From assembly GCA_030146605.1 (NCBI GenBank), contig JASLBO010000088.1:1-13857 (forward strand): a stretch of 13,857 nucleotides of DNA, written 5' to 3'. Positions 6,369 to 13,847 of the stretch are shown here, in pieces. This stretch comes from Sphingomonas sp. (GTDB lineage: Bacteria; Pseudomonadota; Alphaproteobacteria; Sphingomonadales; Sphingomonadaceae). The notes beneath the pieces were generated by a model. That model did not search any database. It was not told the DNA's origin and saw only the letters and a program-made list of their open reading frames with translations. Made by a program: the position numbers and the translations under genes. Each line of letters begins with the position of its first letter. The stretch's first letter is position 1.

Positions 6369-8155
6369 TGCGGCTTTCCGGCGGCGCAGACGACATAGCC
6401 GAACGCGGGTATCGAGAGAGTGACGCTGCCGGGGGCGGCGGCAGCAGCGGGGCAGGTTCCGGCGAGCGCCGTGAATGCGGTCGATCCGGCCCCCACCTCG
6501 ATGCTGCCGGTCCATGGCTGCGGGCTCGAATTGAAGGCGATCAGGATTTCGCTGCCGTTGGCGGGATCGAAGCGCGAGACCGCGAACAGACCGGGCTTGT
6601 CGCCGGCGAAGCGGAGCTGCTGGCGGCCGCGGGTCAGCGCGGAGTTCGTGCGGCGCAGCTTCGCGAGCGTGGCGATCTCGCGGAACAGCGGGTGGCTGGT
6701 GTCGAAGCTCGCGGTTGCATTGGTCTTGTTCGTGCCGAGCAACTGGTTGTCGTTATAGACCGCGACCTGGCTCGCGAACATGTCCTCGCGGGCATTCTGG
6801 TCGTCGCCGTCGCCGACAAAGCCCTGCTCGTCTCCCGAATAGATCGTCGGCACGCCGCGCAACAGCAGCAGCATCGCATGCGCCAGCCGCGTGCGCGCAA
6901 GCAGTTCGGTAGGGCTCGCCTGCGGATTGGCCTTGCGGATGAAGAAAGCGGCACGGCCCTGATCGTGATTGCCGATAAAGGTGGGCAGCTTGTGCGCGGT
7001 CGCCTCGCCGCCTTCATAAAGCGGATCGGCCGCGAACACCGCCGCGAGCTTGTCGGTCCCCGCTGCGCCCGCGCTCACCGCATTGACCGCGCGCGCGAAA
7101 GCGAAGTCGAGCACCGTCGGCAGTTTGTCGACGCGGGTGTGCCGCGCCAGCGCCGAAGTGTCGGGATCGGCAACCTCGCCGAAGATGTGGAAATTGGGGA
7201 TACCCTTCGCTTTGGCGCGCGCCTGCATCGCCGGGACGAAGGCCTGCCAGAACTCCTGGTTCACGTGGCGCGCGGTGTCGATGCGGAAGCCGTCGATCCC
7301 GAAGCGATCGATCCAGCTGCCGAAGATCTCGATCATTCCGGCGATCACGCGTGGATGCTCGGTCATCACATCGTCGAGCCCGACGAAATCGCCCATCGTC
7401 GAGCTCTCGCCGGCAAAGGTCGAGTTGCCGCGATTGTGGTAAAAGATCGGATCGTTGAGCCAGGCGGGGACCTTCACGTCCTTCTCGGCCGCGGGCACGA
7501 ACGGCGTATAGGCAAAATCGGGGCGCGTCAGCCGCGCGAAATTCTCCGGCGTCTGGACATGGTCGCCGACGAAGCCCGGGTTGATCGTTGCACCTGCGAC
7601 GCCGCCCCTGCGGCCGTACGGGTAATCGGCACGGCTGCGATAGGCGCAGTCGCCGCATTCGCGATACTGGATCACGTCGGCGCTATGGTTGGCGATGATG
7701 TCCATATAGACCTTGATCCCGCGGGCATGCGCCGCATCGACCAAGGCTTTGAAGTCGGCGTCGCTGCCGAGATGCGGGTCGACCCGCGTGAAATCGGTCA
7801 CCCAATATCCGTGATAGCCCGCCGATTCCTGCCCCTTGGGGCCCTGCACCGGCTTGTTCCGGAAGATCGGCCCGACCCAGATGGCCGTCGCGCCGAGCGC
7901 CTCGACATAATCGAGCCGCTGGATCAGTCCCTTCAGGTCGCCGCCATGATAGAAGCCCTTGTGCGTGGGATCGAAGCCGGTGACCAGCCGGTCGCCCTTC
8001 AGCCCGCCGCGATCATTGGCGGTGTCGCCATTCTCGAAGCGATCGGGCAGCAGGAAATAGAGGATCTCGTCCTCGGGCAGCCGATCGCGATAGCTCTGCG
8101 CCGCGGCGGGCGTGGCGACGAGCGCGGCGAGCAGGGCAAAAGCGGCAAGTTTCAT
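6365..8155 (-). CDS. Exported alpha-amylase (GH13)
   Basis: This encodes 596 residues. ATG 8155-8153 overlaps the halogenase stop as ATGA, with GAGGA (8169-8165) nine bases upstream inside the halogenase gene. The N-terminus MKLAAFALLAALVATPAAAQ is a clear Sec signal peptide, cut near residue 19-20. The GH13 barrel follows: FHGGDLKGL-like motif at 69-77 (YHGGDLKGL), GYHGYW 113-118, DIIANHSAD 152-160, nucleophile Asp293 in GFRID, acid/base Glu327 in IFGEV, third acid Asp398 in FIGNHD. A C-terminal beta-sandwich (about 500-596) carries two Cys (AGTCP and YVVCA) that could form a disulfide; C167/C170 form a further possible pair. It should cut imported maltodextrins in the periplasm, or starch outside if secreted further. 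It lies between the halogenase and glucosidase genes with overlaps on both sides, so synthesis is probably coupled. I do not assign a GH13 subfamily. Confidence 0.95.
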   Translation of the reverse strand: MKLAAFALLAALVATPAAAQSYRDRLPEDEILYFLLPDRFENGDTANDRGGLKGDRLVTGFDPTHKGFYHGGDLKGLIQRLDYVEALGATAIWVGPIFRNKPVQGPKGQESAGYHGYWVTDFTRVDPHLGSDADFKALVDAAHARGIKVYMDIIANHSADVIQYRECGDCAYRSRADYPYGRRGGVAGATINPGFVGDHVQTPENFARLTRPDFAYTPFVPAAEKDVKVPAWLNDPIFYHNRGNSTFAGESSTMGDFVGLDDVMTEHPRVIAGMIEIFGSWIDRFGIDGFRIDTARHVNQEFWQAFVPAMQARAKAKGIPNFHIFGEVADPDTSALARHTRVDKLPTVLDFAFARAVNAVSAGAAGTDKLAAVFAADPLYEGGEATAHKLPTFIGNHDQGRAAFFIRKANPQASPTELLARTRLAHAMLLLLRGVPTIYSGDEQGFVGDGDDQNAREDMFASQVAVYNDNQLLGTNKTNATASFDTSHPLFREIATLAKLRRTNSALTRGRQQLRFAGDKPGLFAVSRFDPANGSEILIAFNSSPQPWTGSIEVGAGSTAFTALAGTCPAAAAAPGSVTLSIPAFGYVVCAAGKPQ

Positions 8156-9663
8156 GCGGCAAGTTCCTCGCGCGCGGCGCAATGCCGGCGAATGAAGGCG
8201 GCGTGGTCGGGCATCTGCGCCACTTCGCGCGCGGTCAGCTTCGCCAGCAGATCGAGATATTCGGCGATCTCGGCGCGGCCCGGCTGGTCGGCGAGCGGGT
8301 GGTGACCCTCGGCGGCGACGCCTTGCCCGACGAGCACCTGCAGCCACGCCACTTCGCTGAACAAATCGCCTTCTTCACGGACGATCTGCCCGGAAGCGCG
8401 CCACAATGCGATCTTGTCCGCCAGCCCTTCGGGCAAAGGCGTTTCGCGGCGCGCGCGCCAGAAGGGCTCGTCGCGGTCGTTCGCCCGATAATGGAGGATC
8501 AGGAAGTCGCGGATACGATCGACTTCACGACTGGTCTGGCGGTTATATTCGGCGCGCAGCGCATCGGAGATATGGCGAGCGGGAAGCAGCTTGAGCACGC
8601 GCTCGATCGCCGACTGGATCATGTGGATGCTGGTCGATTCGAGCGGCTCGAGGAAGCCGCTCGCCAGGCCGATCGCGATGACATTGGCTTGCCAGAAGGC
8701 ATTGCGCTTGCCCGCGGTAAAGCGGAGCGGACGCGGCTTGGCGAGGGCTGGTTCGTCGAGACTGGCGAGCAGCCGTGCGGCCGCTTCGTCGTCGGAAAGC
8801 GCATCGCTGGCGTAGACGATGCCGTTGCCGGTACGATGCTGGAGCGGGATGCGCCATTGCCAGCCGGCGCCGTGCGCGGTGGCGCGGGTATAGGGCGTGA
8901 AGTCGCTCGCCCGGGCGCTCGGCACCGCGAGCGCGCGGTCGCAGGGAAGCCAGTGCGACCAGTCCTCATAGCCGACGCCCAGCGCCTCGGCGATCAGCAG
9001 CCCGCGAAAGCCGGTGCAGTCGATGAACAGGTCGCCGGCAATCACGCGCTCGCCATCCAGCCGCAGCGCAGCGACGTCACCCGTCTCACCGTCGCGCAGC
9101 ACCTTGACGATCCCTCCCTCGTGCCGCTTCACGCCGCGCTGCTCGGCATAGGTGCGCAGAAACTGCGCATAGAGCCCCGCATCGAAGTGAAAGGCGTACG
9201 GCATCTCCGGCAGCATCGCCGCGGTACGCGCCGGACCGCGCTGCATCCGGTTGGCGAGCGCCGCCGCATTGTTGAGCGAATAGGCGGCGAGCGGCTGCGC
9301 GGCGCCCTCGTCCAGCCCGCGCAGCCAACTATGGTGGAACGGAATGCCGCCATTGTCGCGCCCGACATCGCCGAACGCGTGCATGTAGCGCCCGTTCTTC
9401 GTCCAGCCGACGAATTCGATTCCCAGCTTGAAGCTCGCCCCGGTCGCGGCGACGAACGCGTCCTCATCGATACCCAGCCCGGTATTAAACATCCGGATCT
9501 GCGGGATCGTGGCCTCCCCCACCCCGACCGAGCCGATTTCGTCTGACTCCACCAGCGTCACGCTGAAGCCGGCGCCGAGAAAGCGCGCCAGCGCCGCGGC
9601 GGTCATCCACCCCGCGGTGCCGCCCCCGGCCACGACGATGCGATAGGGATGTTCGAACGCCAC
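8152..9663 (-). CDS. Flavin-dependent halogenase (tryptophan halogenase family), non-tryptophan type likely
   Basis: This encodes 503 residues. Start GTG 9663-9661 is preceded by GGAGAAGAG (9676-9668); the next Met lies inside the FAD motif, so GTG is required. Motifs of the family: GGGTAGW at 13-19 (FAD), GVGEATIP 47-54, Lys79 in FKLGIEF (the hypohalous acid lysine), WQWRIP 268-273 (the WxWxIP motif), and EPLEST 339-344 with the conserved Glu. By sequence it can be a working FADH2-dependent halogenase, needing a flavin reductase from elsewhere. The region after ~420 runs ALWRASGQ straight to SEVAWLQVLVGQG: the Tyr-Tyr-Glu strap that holds tryptophan in PrnA is missing or much shortened, so free tryptophan is an unlikely substrate. 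There is no signal peptide. It is 25 bp downstream of the TonB-dependent receptor and overlaps the amylase gene, so it is a member of a sugar operon. Its role there is unknown. Confidence 0.93.
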   Translation of the reverse strand: MAFEHPYRIVVAGGGTAGWMTAAALARFLGAGFSVTLVESDEIGSVGVGEATIPQIRMFNTGLGIDEDAFVAATGASFKLGIEFVGWTKNGRYMHAFGDVGRDNGGIPFHHSWLRGLDEGAAQPLAAYSLNNAAALANRMQRGPARTAAMLPEMPYAFHFDAGLYAQFLRTYAEQRGVKRHEGGIVKVLRDGETGDVAALRLDGERVIAGDLFIDCTGFRGLLIAEALGVGYEDWSHWLPCDRALAVPSARASDFTPYTRATAHGAGWQWRIPLQHRTGNGIVYASDALSDDEAAARLLASLDEPALAKPRPLRFTAGKRNAFWQANVIAIGLASGFLEPLESTSIHMIQSAIERVLKLLPARHISDALRAEYNRQTSREVDRIRDFLILHYRANDRDEPFWRARRETPLPEGLADKIALWRASGQIVREEGDLFSEVAWLQVLVGQGVAAEGHHPLADQPGRAEIAEYLDLLAKLTAREVAQMPDHAAFIRRHCAAREELAA

Positions 9664-9688
9664 GCTACTCTTCTCCGAAAGCGGCAGC

Positions 9689-12505
9689 TCAGAATTTGTA
9701 CGTGATGCCGAGATAATAATCGCGGCCGTAGCGCTGATATTCGCGCACGAGCCTCGTATCGTCGGCCTCGGTGGTCACGAACGGCGCGTCGGTTAGGTTC
9801 TTCGCCTGGGCGAGGATCGAGAAGCCGGTCAGCGGCCCGCTCTGGAATTCATAGCCGATCTGCGCATCGAGCACGCCTTCGGCCTTGCCCGTGCGATATT
9901 CGGGATTGGCCGAAAGCCCCGCCAGCTCGGCGAGAAACTCGTCGCGCCAGCGATAGGTCGCCCGCGCCTGGAACCCGCCTTTCTCGAAATAGGCGGTGCC
10001 CGAGCCGATCCACTTCGACTGGCCCGGCAGCGTCACCGGCGCATTATTGGCATAGACGATCTTGCTGTCGACATAGCTGCCGCTGGCGAAGATGCCGAAG
10101 CCGTCGAGCGCGCTGCTGAAGATGCCGAACGGCAGCGACGCAGTCGCCTCGACACCGAGAATCTCGCCCCGCCCGGTGTTCGCCGGCTGGGTGACGAGCC
10201 CGAACTGGGCGTTCTGCGCCACCACGATCGCGCGCTGCGCCGGCGGCAGCACCGACAGCAATGCCGAGAAATCGTAGAGCACATTGTCGTTCGGATCGAC
10301 GAAGTCGGTGAGGTGCTTGAAGAAACCGGTCAGCGCCAGATAGCCGCCGCCGCGGAAATATTTCTCGAACGAAACGTCGATATTGCCCGACTTGTAGGGC
10401 TTGAGCGCGAAATTGCCGCCGGAGGAGCTGAACGGACTGTTCTGCGGCGCGCTGCCGAGCCCGATCTTGGCGAAATCTATATTGACCGCCTGGGTGATAC
10501 GCTCCTGATCGAGCCGCGGGCGAACCATCGTCTGCGCGGCGCCGAGCTTGATGAAGAAGCCGTCCTCGAGCTCGACGCTGAAGGTCGCCGAGGGCAGGAG
10601 ATCGGTATAGGTCGTCTCGTCGGCCACCGGCGAAGCGGTGACCACCCCCGCCTGCAGCGCGGCGATCGCGCCCGACGAGCCCTGCCTGGTATGGACCACC
10701 TGCAGCCCGAGCGAACCCTTCAAAGCCTTGCCGCTGACGGTGCCGTCGATCGCCAGTTTGGCGTAGCCGGTGAGCACCTTTTCGGTGATCGTGTTGTCGC
10801 GGACCAGCGAGCCCGGGCGACCGTCGAAATACGGCGCGAGCAGCGCGTAGACCTTCAACGGGTCGTAGGTCAGCATCCCGGGCACGCCGAGATAGTCGAG
10901 CGAGACCTGCTCATCGAGCAAAGCATCGGCAGGCACCGGCATGCTGAGCGGCGTTCCGCTGGCGACGGTACAGTTGGTCCCCCCACCCTTCGGGCAGAGG
11001 AAGTACGATTTGTACCGGCTCTGCTTCTCGCGCCGGCTGTAATTCGCGCCCACTTCCCAGCGGCTGAAGATGCTGCCGCCGATCTCGCCGTTCAGGCTTG
11101 CGCGCAAGGCCTTGAGATCGTCGGTAAAATCCGGGCGGTTGAGGAAGCCGGTCTGAACGACGGTCTCGACGCCGTTGAAGCCCCAGCCGCGCGGATCGGT
11201 CAGGCTGATGATCCCGCTATTGGTATAATCGAGCGTCGGGACGATGTCGTAGGTGCCGTCGCTATTGTGCGAGATACGGATCGTATCCTTGGCACCAGAC
11301 TGGTTGTAACCCGTGCCCGAATAGGTTTCGAGCAGGAAGTCGGTGCGCGTCGCGCGGCTCCAGCTGGCGTCGACGACGAAGAGGATCGTGTCGCTCAGAC
11401 GCAGATCGTTGTTCCAGCCCAGCGACAGGTTCTTGGCGGTGCGCTTGTTATAATCGTTGCGCTGGACCGCGACGACGTTGGTCAAGGTCGCCTCGGTAAC
11501 CAGCCCGTCCTCGACGGTGTAGCCGGGCTGGATGACGGCGTTCGAGCCCCAGGTCGGCGCGATCGGAAACTCGATCCCGCGCAGCCGCTGCGTCTCCTCG
11601 AAGTTCGAATAGAGCGCGTCGAAGGTCGAGTGGAAATTGTCGCTCGGCGCCCACTCCACCGTGGCGACGCCGCCATAGCGCTTGAGCACGCTCGACTGGA
11701 CATAGGGCTTCGCGCCGCCGAGGAAGTGATTGCCGCCCGCCAGCGGCTCGGGCGGGAAGCCCCAGGCGGCGTAGCGCTCATTCTGGGTCGGCGTGCTCTG
11801 TGCCGACAGCCCGATCGCGATCCCGAGTGTGTCGTTCGCGAATTTGTCGACATAGGTCGCCGAGGCGCGATAGCCGTAGCGGCTGCCGTCGGGATTGAGC
11901 TTGTCCTTCTCGTTCATCTGGCCGCGCGCCGAGACGACGAAGGCGCGCCTCGAATCGAGCGGGCGCAGCATCCGCAGATCGACCGTGCCGGCGATGCCGG
12001 CTGCGATCAGCGATGCGTCGGCCGACTTGTAGACATTGACCGTCCTGAAGAACTCGGACGGATATTGGTCGTATTCGACGCCGCGATTGTCGCCGACGGT
12101 CACCTGCTCGCGCCCGTTGAGCAAGGTCGTCGAGAAATCGGGGCCAAGGCCGCGGATCGACAGGCGCTGGTCGCGGCCCTCGAGCCGCTGCGCCGTGACG
12201 CCCGGCAGGCGCGCGAGCGAGTCCGCGATCGAGACGTCGGGCAGCTTGCCGATATCCTCCGAAGAAACCGAGTCGACGATCATCGCCTCATTGCGCTTGA
12301 TGTTCGCCGATGATTGGAGCGAGGCGCGGATGCCCGAGACGACGATCTCTTCATTGTCCTGCGCGCCCGACGCCGCGTCGCCGGCGGCTGCATCCTGCGC
12401 CAGTGCAGGTGCGGCGAAGCTCGCCAGGGCAAAAGCCGCGACAAGTGCAGGGCCGCTCATGAGCGCCGCGCGAGTGGCCCCGCGGCCACGATTATTGCTG
12501 GTCAA
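9689..12505 (-). CDS. TonB-dependent receptor, Xanthomonas/Caulobacter type, probable maltodextrin importer
   Basis: This encodes 938 residues. The start is taken as TTG 12505-12503 because AGGGGAG (12519-12513) is seven bases upstream, whereas the first internal ATG (residue 16) has no Shine-Dalgarno. The leader ends PALAQ near 36-37 (Sec signal). A TonB-box-like EEIVVSGIR lies at 52-60. The plug follows, with IVDSVSSEDIGKLPDVSIADSLARLPGV around 76-103 and RLSIRGLGPDF 114-124, the hallmark of the large Xanthomonas/Caulobacter receptor class. The rest is an outer-membrane beta-barrel ending in YYLGITYKF with a terminal Phe, as the assembly machinery requires. Two Cys near FLCPKGGGTNC probably close an extracellular loop. 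Substrate is inferred from the operon: maltodextrins, by analogy with Caulobacter MalA. It is the first operon gene and faces a divergent LacI gene across 276 bp, so repression by that regulator is likely. Confidence 0.95.
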   Translation of the reverse strand: MTSNNRGRGATRAALMSGPALVAAFALASFAAPALAQDAAAGDAASGAQDNEEIVVSGIRASLQSSANIKRNEAMIVDSVSSEDIGKLPDVSIADSLARLPGVTAQRLEGRDQRLSIRGLGPDFSTTLLNGREQVTVGDNRGVEYDQYPSEFFRTVNVYKSADASLIAAGIAGTVDLRMLRPLDSRRAFVVSARGQMNEKDKLNPDGSRYGYRASATYVDKFANDTLGIAIGLSAQSTPTQNERYAAWGFPPEPLAGGNHFLGGAKPYVQSSVLKRYGGVATVEWAPSDNFHSTFDALYSNFEETQRLRGIEFPIAPTWGSNAVIQPGYTVEDGLVTEATLTNVVAVQRNDYNKRTAKNLSLGWNNDLRLSDTILFVVDASWSRATRTDFLLETYSGTGYNQSGAKDTIRISHNSDGTYDIVPTLDYTNSGIISLTDPRGWGFNGVETVVQTGFLNRPDFTDDLKALRASLNGEIGGSIFSRWEVGANYSRREKQSRYKSYFLCPKGGGTNCTVASGTPLSMPVPADALLDEQVSLDYLGVPGMLTYDPLKVYALLAPYFDGRPGSLVRDNTITEKVLTGYAKLAIDGTVSGKALKGSLGLQVVHTRQGSSGAIAALQAGVVTASPVADETTYTDLLPSATFSVELEDGFFIKLGAAQTMVRPRLDQERITQAVNIDFAKIGLGSAPQNSPFSSSGGNFALKPYKSGNIDVSFEKYFRGGGYLALTGFFKHLTDFVDPNDNVLYDFSALLSVLPPAQRAIVVAQNAQFGLVTQPANTGRGEILGVEATASLPFGIFSSALDGFGIFASGSYVDSKIVYANNAPVTLPGQSKWIGSGTAYFEKGGFQARATYRWRDEFLAELAGLSANPEYRTGKAEGVLDAQIGYEFQSGPLTGFSILAQAKNLTDAPFVTTEADDTRLVREYQRYGRDYYLGITYKF

Positions 12506-12511
12506 AATACG

Positions 12512-12519
12512 TCTCCCCT
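12512..12519 (-). promoter_or_regulatory. Shine-Dalgarno that fixes a TTG start for the receptor gene
   Basis: AGGGGAGA on the minus strand ends seven to eight bases before TTG 12505-12503. It is the only strong purine run near any possible start, and it lets translation begin ahead of a complete N-terminal signal sequence. Confidence 0.7.
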
Positions 12520-12576
12520 AAACCGCGCTCCGCTCCAGCTCATCCGGCTGGTTCATTTCGGATGCGCAACATGCCC

Positions 12577-12594
12577 CGCGCAAAGGATTGCGCG
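12577..12594. promoter_or_regulatory. Inverted repeat, candidate LacI-type operator of the receptor operon
   Basis: CGCGCAA-AGGA-TTGCGCG is a perfect inverted repeat with seven-base arms and a four-base spacer. Its centre is about 80 bases upstream of the receptor start. A further copy of GCGCAA lies 14 bases away at 12564-12569. Length and symmetry suit a dimeric helix-turn-helix repressor, but LacI-family sites usually have a symmetric centre, which this lacks. Assignment rests on position and symmetry only. Confidence 0.4.
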
Positions 12595-12729
12595 TCGTCG
12601 CCGCCCCACTTCTTCCGAAACACCCTCGCTCGACCAGCCGGTCACATACGTATTCAATCACGATCCACGCCCGACGCGGCCGATTTGCACATCCCGCGCC
12701 GTTGACGCGGCAGCCGATCTGCGCTGTCT

Positions 12730-12740
12730 GCATATTATGC
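12730..12740. promoter_or_regulatory. 11-bp palindrome GCATATTATGC upstream of the regulator gene
   Basis: GCATA-T-TATGC is perfectly symmetric and the most AT-rich spot of the region, 41 bases before the LacI-type start. It contains TATTAT, so it could be a -10 element, an autoregulatory operator, or both. No matching -35 box at 16-18 bases is evident. Confidence 0.3.
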
Positions 12741-12781
12741 GAAGCGGCACAGACCGCGCGCGGGGAAGGGAGAGCCGGGGC

Positions 12782-13804
12782 ATGCAGCGCAAGCCGACTT
12801 CGTTCGATATCGCCCAGCTCGCGGGCGTCTCGCAGCCCACCGTCTCGCGTGCGCTGCGCGGCGAACTCGGAGTCAATCCGGCGACACGGCTGCGCATCGA
12901 ATCGATCGCCAAGCAGCTCAACTACCGCGTCGACAAGGCCGCATCGAATCTGCGCACCCGCCATTCGCAGACCTTGGCGTTGCTGTTCTTCGAGGATCCG
13001 ACCGCGGACGATTCGCTGATCAATCCGTTCTTCCACTCGATGCTGGGCTCGATCATCCGCGCCTGCGCCGAGCATGACCATGATCTGCTGATCAGCTTCC
13101 AGCAGCTCTCCAGCGACTGGCACAATGATTATGAGGATTCGCGCAAGGCCGACGGGATCATCCTGCTCGGCTATGGCGATTACGAGCTGTACCGCAGCCG
13201 GCTGCGCGCGCTTGAGGATGCCGGTACGCATTTCGTCCGCTGGGGTTCGGTCCAGTCGGAAGCCTCGGGCCTGACGGTGGGCTGCGACAATCGCGGTGGC
13301 GGCAGGGATGCGACCCAGCATCTGCTGTCGCTCGGGCGGCGCAACATCGCCTTTCTCGGCAGCGCGTCGAGCCACTATCCCGAATTCCACGATCGCTATC
13401 GCGGCCATGTCGCGGCGCTCAAGCAAGGCGGGGTACTCCCGCGGCCCAAACTGCAATTTGACGCGATCACCACCGAGGAATCGGGCGCCGCCGCCGCCAA
13501 CGCATTGCTCGCCAGCGACGAGAAGTTCGACGCGATCCTCGCCGCGAGCGATCTGATCGCAATCGGCGCGATGCGCGCGCTCGCCGCCGCGGGGCTGAAC
13601 GTGCCGGAGCACGTCGCGGTTGTCGGGTTTGACGACATCCCCGCGGCGAGCTCCGCGAGTCCGCCGCTCACCACGGTAATGCAGGATCCGCGACTGGCAG
13701 GGCGCAAGCTGGTCGAGACGCTGATCGGGCGAATTCGCGAGCAGCCGGTGGGATCGGCGCTGCTGCCGACGAAGCTGGTCGTGCGGCGCTCATGCGGGTC
13801 ATGA
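12782..13804 (+). CDS. LacI-family transcriptional regulator of the maltodextrin operon
   Basis: This encodes 340 residues from ATG 12782, preceded by GGGAGAG (12768-12774) at seven bases. The frame is open further upstream, but the family always begins just before the helix-turn-helix, so that extension is rejected. HTH at ~8-27: FDIAQLAGVSQPTVSRALRG, with Gln18-Pro19-Thr20 opening the recognition helix. The hinge region around 50-60 (AASNLRTRHS) leads to a periplasmic-binding-protein-like effector domain from ~62 to 330 (LALLFFEDP, HLLSLGRRNIAFLG, DAILAASDLIAIGAMRAL, VGFDDIPAASSASPPLTTV). Standard family length. By position it most likely represses the divergent receptor-halogenase-amylase-glucosidase operon and is released by maltose, maltodextrin or a derivative, as MalI does in Caulobacter. 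Ligand identity cannot be read from the sequence. It is followed by a hairpin repeat at 13829-13847. Confidence 0.94.
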   Translation: MQRKPTSFDIAQLAGVSQPTVSRALRGELGVNPATRLRIESIAKQLNYRVDKAASNLRTRHSQTLALLFFEDPTADDSLINPFFHSMLGSIIRACAEHDHDLLISFQQLSSDWHNDYEDSRKADGIILLGYGDYELYRSRLRALEDAGTHFVRWGSVQSEASGLTVGCDNRGGGRDATQHLLSLGRRNIAFLGSASSHYPEFHDRYRGHVAALKQGGVLPRPKLQFDAITTEESGAAAANALLASDEKFDAILAASDLIAIGAMRALAAAGLNVPEHVAVVGFDDIPAASSASPPLTTVMQDPRLAGRKLVETLIGRIREQPVGSALLPTKLVVRRSCGS

Positions 13805-13828
13805 GCGGTAGCTGGCTCTCTTCTCTTC

Positions 13829-13847
13829 CCCTCCCTGAAAGGGAGGG
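13829..13847. repeat. Hairpin-forming intergenic repeat after the regulator gene
   Basis: CCCTCCCT-GAA-AGGGAGGG is a perfect eight-base stem with a three-base loop, 24 bases past the regulator stop, followed by ACCAGGGGTG up to the window end. The pattern CCCTCCC...GGGAGGG...AGGGGTG resembles short palindromic intergenic repeats that I recall as abundant in sphingomonad genomes. It could also stop transcription, but no T-run follows on the plus strand, so a plain intrinsic terminator is not supported. Confidence 0.6.

Larger units (their letters stand above)
12506..12781. promoter_or_regulatory. Divergent control region between receptor operon and lacI-type gene
   Basis: These 276 bases separate two divergently transcribed genes and should hold both promoters and the operators of the LacI-type protein. 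I find no fully convincing vegetative promoter on either strand. TTGACG at 12702-12707 and TATTAT at 12733-12738 face the regulator but stand 25 bases apart, too far for one promoter. Palindromic elements are an inverted repeat at 12577-12594, an imperfect GACCAGCCGGTC at 12632-12643 (one mismatched pair), ATACGTAT at 12646-12653, and GCATATTATGC at 12730-12740. GCGCAA also occurs as a direct repeat at 12564-12569 and 12578-12583. Open frames that cross the region on either strand have no family resemblance and are taken as non-coding. Confidence 0.7.

Noticed and set aside
6368..8305. 645-codon plus-strand open frame opposite the amylase gene
   Set aside because: The minus strand carries every GH13 motif; the opposite frame is a codon-bias shadow.
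8182..9546. 454-codon plus-strand open frame opposite the halogenase gene
   Set aside because: Codon-bias shadow of a gene with complete FAD and catalytic motifs.
10313..12313. 666-codon plus-strand open frame opposite the receptor gene
   Set aside because: The translation is charge-rich without domains or signal sequence; the minus strand has plug and barrel motifs throughout.
12702..12738. TTGACG and TATTAT as a vegetative promoter for the regulator
   Set aside because: Spacing of 25 bases is far beyond the usual 16-18.
12314..12781. N-terminal extension of the LacI-type regulator across the intergenic region
   Set aside because: The family starts at the helix-turn-helix, and ATG 12782 has its own Shine-Dalgarno.
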